DNA of 45,549 nt. Source: Helicobacteraceae bacterium (GTDB lineage: Bacteria; Campylobacterota; Campylobacteria; Campylobacterales; Sulfurimonadaceae). The position numbers and the translations under genes were made by a program. The stretch spans positions 1 through 45,549 of the forward strand of contig JAMONY010000019.1 in assembly GCA_027066325.1 (NCBI GenBank), in the 5' to 3' direction. Positions 26,325 through 35,600 of the stretch are shown here, piece after piece; position 1 is the first letter of the stretch, and every line of letters begins with the position of its first letter. The notes beneath the pieces are model-generated. The model was not told the DNA's origin and did no database searches. It saw only the letters and a list, made by a program, of their open reading frames with translations.

Positions 26325-27209
26325 ATGTTGACATTTGATGAGTTGTTGTTAAAGTTACAAGAGTTTTGGGTTAGTGAGGGGTGTAGCATAGTTCAACCTT
26401 ATGATATACCAGCTGGTGCTGGTACATTTCATCCTGCTACATTTTTACGCTCACTAGATAGCACACCTCACTCAGTTGCATATGTTGCACCTAGCCGTCG
26501 CCCAACAGATGGTAGATATGCTCAAAATCCAAATCGTCTTGGAAGCTACTATCAGTTTCAAGCATTTATCAAACCGAGTCCAGATGATATACAGCAGATC
26601 TACCTTAGAAGCTTAGAGTACTTAGGACTTGATCTTAGCCGACATGATGTGCGCTTTGTAGAGGACAACTGGGAGTCACCAACACTTGGGGCTTGGGGGC
26701 TTGGTTGGGAGGTGTGGCTTGATGGTATGGAGATTACGCAGTTTACATATTTTCAACAAGTTGGAGGTATATCTTGTGACAGCGTTGGTGTAGAGATCAC
26801 TTACGGCACAGAGAGATTGGCTATGTACCTACAGGGCGTTGAGTCAATTTTTGACATAGTGTGGAGTAGAAATGGCTCAACAGAAGTGCTCTATAGCGAT
26901 ATACACAAAGAGAGTGAGATAGAGTTCTCAAAGTACAATTTTGAGATAGCAGATATAGAGTATCTTTTTGCAGACTTTGATGCAAAGTCACTAGAGTGTA
27001 AAAGAGCTCTTGAGGCGGGACTTCCACTGCCTGCGTATGATCTTTGCATGATGGCAAGTCACACTTTTAATACACTAGATGCTAGAAAAGCGCTCTCTCA
27101 AACCCAAAGAGCCGAATATATACTAAAGATAAGATCACTAACAAAAGGGTGTGCAGAGCTCTATAAAGAGCAAGAGCAAGAGCGTTTTAAGAGAGTAAAA
27201 AATAACTAA
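26325..27209 (+). CDS. glyQ: Glycine--tRNA ligase alpha subunit
   Basis: [103 protein letters not shown]. Confidence 0.97.
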   Translation: MLTFDELLLKLQEFWVSEGCSIVQPYDIPAGAGTFHPATFLRSLDSTPHSVAYVAPSRRPTDGRYAQNPNRLGSYYQFQAFIKPSPDDIQQIYLRSLEYLGLDLSRHDVRFVEDNWESPTLGAWGLGWEVWLDGMEITQFTYFQQVGGISCDSVGVEITYGTERLAMYLQGVESIFDIVWSRNGSTEVLYSDIHKESEIEFSKYNFEIADIEYLFADFDAKSLECKRALEAGLPLPAYDLCMMASHTFNTLDARKALSQTQRAEYILKIRSLTKGCAELYKEQEQERFKRVKNN

Positions 27210-27288
27210 CTTTAAATTTCAGCCTATTTTTAGCTCTATATATGGTAAACTTACTACATAAGTTAAATTATAGAGTCTGGAAAAGATC

Positions 27289-27912
27289 ATGAACAGCAAA
27301 GTAGTAGAAGCTACATCAGAAGATATACCGTACATTGCCTCATCTATACTCCGCGCAATTCAAACAGATAGTAGCGCGGGTCTACTTAAGCATACGCTAT
27401 GCCACCTTAACGAACAAGACATACTCAAGACAGTCACCTCTTTGCTTAGTACTAAGAGTAAGCACTATGCTCATGTCTCAAACTTTCTTATCGCAAAACA
27501 TGATAAGAGTAATATAGGTCTTATATGTGCATATGAGCCTAGAGTAGCAACAATATCAAAACTTCAAGAGGGGTTAGATGAGATTGGCTCTAGTGTCAAT
27601 GCAGAGCAGAGCGCAGCGCTATTTTTAAAGATGTTGCCAGACTCAGATCGTAAAACTTGGATATTGGATTTTGCCTATGTAGATAGTGAGTTTGAAAAGA
27701 TGACTATCTTCTCAGATCTTGTTAAAAAAGCTCTACTAAAAGCTAGACTTAAGGGTTATAGAAAAGCTCAGACTATCATCGACATAGAGTCTGTTGAGGT
27801 GGCTCTGCTCTACAAGAAGCTAGGCTTTGAAGTTAGTTGTGAGTGTATTGATGAGCTTTATGAGCAGGAGTTTAAGAGAGCTGGTGTTGTTGTGCTAAAC
27901 TCTACTCTATAA
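27289..27912 (+). CDS. GNAT-like N-acetyltransferase
   Basis: EATSEDIPYIASSI N-terminus, ALLYKKLGFEVSCEC C-terminal GNAT-type motif; otherwise divergent. Confidence 0.6.
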   Translation: MNSKVVEATSEDIPYIASSILRAIQTDSSAGLLKHTLCHLNEQDILKTVTSLLSTKSKHYAHVSNFLIAKHDKSNIGLICAYEPRVATISKLQEGLDEIGSSVNAEQSAALFLKMLPDSDRKTWILDFAYVDSEFEKMTIFSDLVKKALLKARLKGYRKAQTIIDIESVEVALLYKKLGFEVSCECIDELYEQEFKRAGVVVLNSTL

Positions 27913-28888
27913 TCTGCATGGTAACACAGTGTAGTGAGCCGTGTTGGCGTATGAGAGTTGTGCAGTCTATGGGAACTACCTCTCTTGATCTAAATAGTTC
28001 TGCTACTATCTTTAGTGCCACCTGATCGCTCTTAAGATTATATGTGGGAACTAGTACAGCGCTGTTTAAGATAAGAAAATTAGCATATGTGGCTGGTAGT
28101 CTCTTTCCGTTGTAATAGATAGGCTCTGGTAGTGGGAGTGGTGTGAGTCTATAGTGGTTATTGTCTAAGTTAACAAACTCTTTAAGCTCAGCCTCCATCT
28201 TCTCAAGCTCCTCAAAGTGCTCATCATCTATATCATAACACTTTACATAACATATATCTGTAGGGCTACAGAAGCGTGCAAGTGTATCTATGTGTGAGTC
28301 TGTATCATCTCCTACTAGATACCCACTTGTAAGCCATAGAATCTTCTTGATGCCAAGTTCATCTTGAAGCTTTTGCTCAATCTGTTCTCTGTTGAGATCT
28401 GGATTTCGATTGGCATTTAATAGACAAGCAGTAGTGGTAAGCAAAACTCCATCACCGCTACTCTCAATAGCTCCACCCTCAAGCACCATATCAACCGATA
28501 CAAGCGGTCTGTTATAGTGTGAGGATATAGACCTGCTCATAAGATTGTCACGACTAGCATCAAACTTACTGCCCCATCCATTGAAGATAAAATCTTTATG
28601 CACAACTTTACTATCTTCAATCACTCCAATGACACTACAGTCTCTAGCCCAAGTATCATCACAAAGATACTCTATAAACTCAATATTTATACCATCAACA
28701 AAACCTCTAACGCGCTCTATGTCATCACACACAACAACACACCGCTCAAACTCTGCTATAGCTGTGATAATAGCAGCAAATGTATCACTAGCTTCATCTA
28801 GATACTCCACCCAGTCACTTCTAAAGTGTGGAAATATAACCTGTACGCATGAGTGCTTTTCAAACTCAGCAGGTAGTATAGTGCTCAC
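27902..28888 (-). CDS. aguA: Agmatine deiminase / peptidylarginine-deiminase family
   Basis: DDTWARDCSVIGV, VLEGGAIESSGDGVLLTTTACLLNANRNP, TDSHIDTLARFC, LPATYANFLILN, HGSLHCVTMQ. Confidence 0.9.
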   Translation of the reverse strand: MSTILPAEFEKHSCVQVIFPHFRSDWVEYLDEASDTFAAIITAIAEFERCVVVCDDIERVRGFVDGINIEFIEYLCDDTWARDCSVIGVIEDSKVVHKDFIFNGWGSKFDASRDNLMSRSISSHYNRPLVSVDMVLEGGAIESSGDGVLLTTTACLLNANRNPDLNREQIEQKLQDELGIKKILWLTSGYLVGDDTDSHIDTLARFCSPTDICYVKCYDIDDEHFEELEKMEAELKEFVNLDNNHYRLTPLPLPEPIYYNGKRLPATYANFLILNSAVLVPTYNLKSDQVALKIVAELFRSREVVPIDCTTLIRQHGSLHCVTMQIIE

Positions 28889-28906
28889 AATCAGACTCCT
28901 TATTTG

Positions 28907-28915
28907 GTATAATAC
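28907..28915. promoter_or_regulatory. Shared near-symmetric -10 element for alr (+) and aguA (-)
   Basis: GTATAATAC reads TATAAT on + (28908-28913, in TTTGGTATAAT) and TATTAT on -. alr ATG is 7 nt downstream of the -10. Confidence 0.5.
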
Positions 28916-28919
28916 GCAA

Positions 28920-29957
28920 ATGGCATATATAAAAATCGACCAAGAAGCTTTTTTTTACAATCTTGACACTATAGCAGAAGAGATTGGTACAAAAGATAAA
29001 ATTGCGCTAGTTTTAAAAGATAACGCATATGGACATGGGCTTTTGCTTATGGCGCAATTAGCATCTACATACGGCATAAGCAAAGCTGTTGTGAGATCTG
29101 AAGATGAGGCTAGACTTATAGATGATCTTTTTGGCTATATTCTCATACTAGATGGTGTAGCAACTACTACACAATCAAACTTCTATTATGCTATCAACTC
29201 TATAGAGCAACTAAAGCAGATAGACCCATCTGCCAATATCGAGATCAAGATAGATAGTGGTATGCATAGAAATGGTATAGAGATGGATGAGCTAAATGAG
29301 AGCTTTTTTATTGCCAAAGAGCGTGGTCTAAATCTACATGCTATTTTTACACATTTTAGATCTGCTGATGAACTCACAAGTGAACTATTTTGGCAATATA
29401 AGAATTTTGAAGCCATCAAAAAGAGGAGTCTAGACTTAAATAGAGAGTATCTTTTTGGCACACTTAAGTTCCACTCTAGTAACTCTGCTGCTCTTTTTAG
29501 ATTGCCAGATCATCAAGATATGGTTAGAGTTGGAATAGCCGCCTATGGACTCTTAGATACCACAAATTCATCTAAAACTCTACTGATGAAACCTGTGCTT
29601 AGTCTACATGCTAAAAGGATCTCAACAAGAGTGCTTCAAAGCGGGCAGAGAGTTGGTTATGGTGGCAGGTATGAGGCTAAAAAAGAGCAAGTTGTAAGCA
29701 GTTATGATGCTGGTTATGCTGATGGACTACCACGATCACTTTATGTAGCTTGTTACACTACTCCAGATGCTCTAATGTTACTTGGTACTGTCTCAATGGA
29801 TAGCTGTATGTTGGCTACTAAAGCAGATGAGGTGTGTCTGTTCGATGATGCTAGAGAAGTGGCAAAAGCACTCAATACGATATCGTATGAGATTGTTGTT
29901 AATTTAAGTAGAGATCTTCACAGATTAGTAAGTCAGACCTTCTCCCTAAACACTTGA
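28920..29957 (+). CDS. alr: Alanine racemase
   Basis: ALVLKDNAYGHGLLLMAQLA (PLP lysine), HRNGIEMDEL, FHSSNSAALF, MVRVGIAAYGLL, RVGYGGRYEA, GYADGLPRSLY. Start moved from the 28545 track start to ATG 28920. Confidence 0.94.
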   Translation: MAYIKIDQEAFFYNLDTIAEEIGTKDKIALVLKDNAYGHGLLLMAQLASTYGISKAVVRSEDEARLIDDLFGYILILDGVATTTQSNFYYAINSIEQLKQIDPSANIEIKIDSGMHRNGIEMDELNESFFIAKERGLNLHAIFTHFRSADELTSELFWQYKNFEAIKKRSLDLNREYLFGTLKFHSSNSAALFRLPDHQDMVRVGIAAYGLLDTTNSSKTLLMKPVLSLHAKRISTRVLQSGQRVGYGGRYEAKKEQVVSSYDAGYADGLPRSLYVACYTTPDALMLLGTVSMDSCMLATKADEVCLFDDAREVAKALNTISYEIVVNLSRDLHRLVSQTFSLNT

Positions 29958-29982
29958 CTTAGGTCATCTTTTTCAATATAAT
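29954..29982 (+). promoter_or_regulatory. Near-consensus sigma70 promoter for the DUF11-protein gene run
   Basis: TTGACT (29954-29959) - 17 bp - TATAAT (29977-29982); the -35 overlaps the alr stop codon TGA (29955-29957). AAGGA ribosome site follows at 30001. Confidence 0.65.
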
Positions 29983-30012
29983 GTAATCCTATCATCTAAA
30001 AAGGATTATGTT

Positions 30013-30969
30013 TTGCGTAAAGTCGTCTTTGTGACTATCTTGCTTACGATTTTTTACTCATCGCTTAATGCTAAGGGTGCAGCTGCTGGAACACACATAA
30101 GCAACATAGCCTACATACACTACTCTGCTGATGGGCGTGACTATAACAACTCTAGCAATACGGTGATAGATGTTGTAGATCAGCTTATAGATGTATATGT
30201 GAGTTTCTCTCAAAATATGCCAACCTATATAGAGAGTGGTGATAGAGATCAACCATTAGCTTTTAAAGTTACCAATGTAGGAAATGGAGCTGATAAATTT
30301 ACACTATATAGTGACTCCAATAACTCTGTATTGACCAACTCTCCAGCTAGAATATACATAGACACCAACAGCAACAACATCTTAGATCTCTCCTCAGACT
30401 TACAAGTAGTAGATATCAACCTAAGCGCTGATGAGAGTGTGACTGTATTTGTAGTTAACAATATAATTGACGGTGACTTTGCTCGCAGTAGCCGTTACTA
30501 CCATCGCCTAAAAGCGGTCTCATTCAGGGGTGGATCTGGCATAAAAGCTACTCTGCATAACGCCAAAGGCGTAGATGGTGTTAATGCTATTGATGGTCTA
30601 AGAGGTGGAGTAAGTGTGGCAACAGGCATATATGAGATGTTGGCTTTTAAGATCAAAATAGACAAAAGCATAGCACAGATACAAAACTCACTAGGTGAGC
30701 CAAATGCTACAACAGGAGCAGTGATAGTCTACTCTCTTGAGGTCTACATCGATGGTAGTGGTGAGGCTACAGACATACTTATATCAGATCAGATTCCAGA
30801 TGGTATGAAGTATGTTAGTGGCTCTTTGAAGCTAAATAGCAAAACCTTAAGTGATAGCATAGATAGTGATGATGGAGATTTTGATGGCAGAGCTATTCAT
30901 GTCAATATAGCAAAGATTACAGATAGTGACGAGAAGCAGATAGTAACATTTGCAACCGTTATCCAATAA
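30013..30969 (+). CDS. Exported DUF11-like domain protein
   Basis: Signal peptide; N-terminal GTHISNIAYIHYSADG module; DUF11-like TGAVIVYSLEVYIDGSGEATDILISDQIPDGMKYVSGSLKLN. TTG start with AAGGA site. Confidence 0.8.
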   Translation: MRKVVFVTILLTIFYSSLNAKGAAAGTHISNIAYIHYSADGRDYNNSSNTVIDVVDQLIDVYVSFSQNMPTYIESGDRDQPLAFKVTNVGNGADKFTLYSDSNNSVLTNSPARIYIDTNSNNILDLSSDLQVVDINLSADESVTVFVVNNIIDGDFARSSRYYHRLKAVSFRGGSGIKATLHNAKGVDGVNAIDGLRGGVSVATGIYEMLAFKIKIDKSIAQIQNSLGEPNATTGAVIVYSLEVYIDGSGEATDILISDQIPDGMKYVSGSLKLNSKTLSDSIDSDDGDFDGRAIHVNIAKITDSDEKQIVTFATVIQ

Positions 30970-30978
30970 AGGGAGATT

Positions 30979-31440
30979 ATGAAAAAGATAGCATTATTAT
31001 GCATAGTTGTAGCAGGTCTTAGTGCTTCAGGTATAGAGTTTGTATCAAACTCCTATCAGGAGAGAGTTGTTAAGGATGAGAGTGGCAAAGAGAGCATTAA
31101 GCTTCTAAGTGCTACAAAAGTGCTACCAGGAGACACAGTGATATATGTAAATAGCGCAACCAATAAAACAGCAAAAACTATTGACCATGTGCTTGTTACT
31201 AATCCGATCTCTGAGCATATGGAGTATGTAGCATATAGTGCTCAATGTAGTACAGAGTGCACCATACTTTTTTCGATAGATGGTGGTAAGAGTTACGCAC
31301 CTGCTGCAGAACTTTTTGTCAAACAAGAAGATAAGATGGTCTTAGCTAAGCCAAGCCAGTATACAACTGTAAGGTGGAACATAGATACAGTAGCGCCATC
31401 TAGCACTACAGATGTAACTTTTAGAGCAAAATTAAAATAG
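30979..31440 (+). CDS. Small exported DUF11-like protein
   Basis: Signal peptide; single domain LPGDTVIYVNSATNKTAKTIDHVLVTNPISEHMEYVAYSAQC; includes CSTEC cysteine pair. Confidence 0.8.
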   Translation: MKKIALLCIVVAGLSASGIEFVSNSYQERVVKDESGKESIKLLSATKVLPGDTVIYVNSATNKTAKTIDHVLVTNPISEHMEYVAYSAQCSTECTILFSIDGGKSYAPAAELFVKQEDKMVLAKPSQYTTVRWNIDTVAPSSTTDVTFRAKLK

Positions 31441-31574
31441 GTTGCAGCAGGTTAACTTCTAAGAAGAGCATTTGCAGAGTGTTGTTTTTAGGAGTTGATC
31501 CTGATCAGAGACCATGTATGAGCGTAAGCTTTCACAAAAACGGTATAAAAATATCGCAATAGAAGGAGAAGATT

Positions 31575-32600
31575 ATGAAAAAGTATCTCATAGTAGCATC
31601 GATTGTGCTACTAGGGTTTGTAAGTAGTGCAAATGCACTAACAGGAGCTGGTGTAGCTATCAATAATACAGCTACATTAAGCTATAGCGTTGGTGCACTG
31701 CCTCAATCAGATATCAATGCTAGTGATGCAGGATTTGTTGTTGATAGGAAGATAGATATTATCGTAGCAAGCACAGATCCAGCTAAAACAGTCAATACTA
31801 CACCTAGTAGTAGTGAAGTTGTACTCACTTTTCAAGTTGCCAACTCAGGTAATGATGATGAGACATTCAACTTTAGTACAGCTGATATCTCTGGTGGAGA
31901 TGATTTTAATCCAAATAGCTGTCTTATCTATGATAATGCAGCACCACTAACAGCAATCACATCGCTACCGATTACAGCTGAGACAAATGTTACGATTTTA
32001 GTTAAGTGTGATATGCCTCCAGCACTGCCAGCAGTAGGTGGTATTAGTGATGGTGATAATGGAACGATTGTTCTAACAGCAGCTATTGATGCTGCTACTA
32101 GACCAAACCATACAGCAGATGCAGATATAGCAGCAACTATCCAAAATGTCTATGCAGATGGCGCAGGAGCTGATGGAGACACTGCCAACAATGGTGCCCA
32201 TGCAGATCAGGGCACATACCACATAGTTAGTCCTGATATATCTATGGTAAAGAGCTCCATAGTTATAAGTGACCCAGTCAATACAGCAGCAGGTGGTACA
32301 ACTCCACACCGCATACCAGGAGCTACAGTAAGATACTGTTTTACAGTTGATAATAACGGCTCTGCAGATGCAACTAGTGTTAATATAGTAGATGACTTTA
32401 CTGTAGGCAATAAAGACAGCATGACATATGTAAACTCTGGCTTTATAGCACAATCAAATGCTCTAGCTTGTGATTGTGCAGCTGTAGCCGATACAAGTGG
32501 TAGCTTTGCAACACCAGATGTCACTATACCAGTAGGTACTATAACATCTGCTCCAGCAACAGCGCGTATATGTGCCTATATTGAGGCAACTATAGATTAG
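31575..32600 (+). CDS. Exported DUF11-like domain protein
   Basis: Signal peptide; AGVAINNTATLSYSVG N-terminal module; IPGATVRYCFTVDNNGSADATSVNIVDDF DUF11-like domain. Confidence 0.8.
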   Translation: MKKYLIVASIVLLGFVSSANALTGAGVAINNTATLSYSVGALPQSDINASDAGFVVDRKIDIIVASTDPAKTVNTTPSSSEVVLTFQVANSGNDDETFNFSTADISGGDDFNPNSCLIYDNAAPLTAITSLPITAETNVTILVKCDMPPALPAVGGISDGDNGTIVLTAAIDAATRPNHTADADIAATIQNVYADGAGADGDTANNGAHADQGTYHIVSPDISMVKSSIVISDPVNTAAGGTTPHRIPGATVRYCFTVDNNGSADATSVNIVDDFTVGNKDSMTYVNSGFIAQSNALACDCAAVADTSGSFATPDVTIPVGTITSAPATARICAYIEATID

Positions 32601-35600
32601 TGTTTAAGATGAGAGCACTTGTGCAGATCTTATATCTCCTTTTTGCACTATTGCCAGTAGTGCTTAGTGCCGCCATACCAGGTGATGTACTAAGCAATAC
32701 AGCAACAAGTAGCTATAGTGCTGGAGTAAAAAAGATACAAGTAAGCTCCAATGAGACCAATGTCACAGTAGTTCGTTCACCATCAAGCATAGAGTTTTTG
32801 CGCTATTTTAAAACAGGAGCTGATGAGAATTTGTCTCTTAGAAATACAAAATATTTTGATGGTTCACACATGAGCGATATGGATCCACCAAGAGCAGCTG
32901 ATGGAACCTTGCTAGATTTCAACAATATAACACCAGCAGTAGTCAGTTCTACTTTTGGCGGAGATGATCTTATCTTGATTCGCGTGACAGACTTAGATCA
33001 AAATGAGGACAATACTGCCATAGATACTATAGAGTTAAACATAAGCAACGGCACTGATATAGAGCTTATAGAGCTTAGAGAGACATCACCATCTAGTGGT
33101 GTCTTTGTAGGCTACATAAGAACCAATACAGAGAGTGTCACGCAAGCTGATGGGCTTTTGAGTGTAGATAGGGGTGATAGTATTACTGCTATATATCGTG
33201 ATGAGTTAGATGTTGTCACAAGCTCAACTGCTGATGCAACAATTGTCTTCTATTCACATGTATTTTTAGCTAGAGATGGTAGGCGACTAGATGGTATAGA
33301 GGTCTCTTTGGTAGATGCTAGTAGTGGCACTCTGCTAGATAGCACAGTAACTCAAAATAGTGGAGAGTATATATTTTATAACATACCTGCTGGCAGATAT
33401 ATACTTGGAGTCAATGATCCAAAAAATATATATCATGCCCCATCTGTCTATGCTCCATCAGAGACCTCTAAGTATGGTTTTGTTGTTTATGATGATGGCT
33501 CATACTCAAAACCATTTATAAATACTGAACTACCTTCTCAAACTAATGCAGGCGCTAGAGCTTCTGCTGTAATTAAGCAGTTACGCAACATAGATATACC
33601 CATGGATGACCTAATCTACTCTATATCTATCCAAAAAAGTGCCTCTAAGCAGGTTGCTAGCGTAGGTGAGTTCATTAAGTTTACTCTTTTTATTGAAAAT
33701 AGTGGCGATGCAGATCTAGTAGATGTTAATGTCACAGATATGCTTCCAACTGGATTAAAATATGAGACATTAAGCGCTAAGCTTGATACCTTAAAGATCA
33801 AGACAGATCTAAGCCTTGATGGAAAAACCATAAGGTGGCAGATAGGTAATTTGCCAGCATCTGCTAGTAGAACCCTTACATATGTTGCGCAGGTTGGCAC
33901 AGGCATAAAGGGCAATAAGATTACAAACCAAGCCATCGCAAGCTCAAAGCGTATAGAGAGCTCAAATATTGCAACAGCAACAGTTAAGATTGAAGAGGAG
34001 TTGTGGCGCAATAGAGCATTTATAGTTGGGCAGATCATAAATCAAGATCAAAATAGTACTGATGGCATAGAGGGCGTTAGGGTCTATCTTGAAGATGGAA
34101 CCTACACCAATACCGATAGAGACGGCAAATACCACTTTGAAGCTCTTAGCATAGGCACACATGTGGTTCAAGTAGATCAAGATAGCTTAAGAGATGGTGT
34201 GGAGCTAGTAGAGTGCACTCAAAACCCAAGGGCTGCATTAAGAACATTTTCTAGATTTGTTGATCTGCGACAAGGAGCTATAAAAAGGGTAGACTTCTGT
34301 CTTAAAGGATCTATCAAAATAGATAGAGTTGTGCCAGATTTAAATGAGACTAAAGATAGCAACACTATGCCCGAATATAGCCCGTCGACTATACGCAATC
34401 TTAAAGATCCTCCATCGATACTCTGGCCTCCAAAGAGGTATGTGCCCAGTATACCAACAACTAAAATAGCCGTTTTACACTCTATCAAAGACTCAGCTCA
34501 GTTATGGCTAAATTCAGAACAAGTGAGTCTGTTAAATTATGACTCTCAAGTTGTAGATAAAAGAAGTGGTAGAGTGCTAACTATCTATAAAGGTGTAGAT
34601 CTGTTGGCTGGTAAAAATAGCCTTGAAGTTCTCATTAAAGATCAAAATGGCAAAGTGCTTAAGAGAGCTATAAGATCTATCCATGTATCTGGTGCTCCTG
34701 TGAAGTTGCGCTATCTACCTGAACTCTCAACGCTTGTTGCAGATGGTAAAAACTCACCAATCATAGCTGTTCAGCTTTTTGATAAAGATAACTACCCAGT
34801 TCGTACAACACTAAAAGGCTCCTATAGCATTGAAGAGCCATACATTTCGCAAGACTCTATAGATAAGTTATCATCTGACCCCTTAGGACTTAGAGGAAGT
34901 GAAGATAGGTATACAGTTGGAGCCCATGGTGTTGCCTATATTAGACTACAGCCTACAACAAGAGCAGGTGAAGCAACCTTACACTTTGATCTTGATGGGC
35001 GCACACAGAGCATAAGAGCTTGGTTGTCACCAAAAGCGCGCGAGTGGATTGTGGTAGGTTTTGGTGAGGGGAGCGTTGGCTATACAACTCTAACACAAAA
35101 ACAAGAAGATGGCTCATCAACTAGCCAAAAAGAGATCACGCGAGATGGTAGAGTTGCCTTTTTTGCCAAAGGCAGCATTAGGGGTGAGTGGCTATTGAGT
35201 ATGGCTTATGATAGTGGCAAAGAGAAGGGTGATAAAGAGCTTTTCTCTAAGATAGATCCAAATAGCTACTACACGCTCTATAATGATGCTTCAAGAGAGA
35301 ACTATGAGGCATCAAGCACAAAAAAGATATACCTTAAGATAGAAAAAGATCGCTTCTATGCACTTTTTGGTGACTACAGTACAGCACTATCGTATACGGA
35401 GCTATCAAGATACTCTAGGAGTTTTACAGGTCTTAAGAGTGAATATAGTGGCGACAACTTTCAGACAAATCTATTTGTTGCCAATACAGATCAGCTCTTT
35501 GTTAAAGATGAGATAAGAGGTGATGGCACATCTGGAGACTACAAGCTAAGCAAAGATAACATAGTGATCAACTCTGAAAAAGTGAGCATTGAGGTTCGCG

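Noticed and set aside
28545-28919. Extended N-terminus of the alr ORF
   Set aside because: Antisense to agmatine deiminase; the alr family N-terminus begins at MAYIKIDQEAF (28920), right after a -10 element.
31441-31470. CTTCT-A-AGAAG as an intrinsic terminator after the 153-aa gene
   Set aside because: One-nt loop and no T-tract directly downstream; not a plausible hairpin.
32073-32524. Antisense Cys-rich ORFs (126 aa and 105 aa) opposite the 341-aa DUF11 protein
   Set aside because: Cys/Ile/Tyr bias is what antisense of an Ala/Thr/Asp-rich coding strand gives; no ribosome site, and the sense frame has a clear family.
33616-34488. Three antisense ORFs (140, 72, 89 aa) opposite the 1607-aa protein
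   Set aside because: Fully within a strongly supported sense gene; no signal of independent coding.
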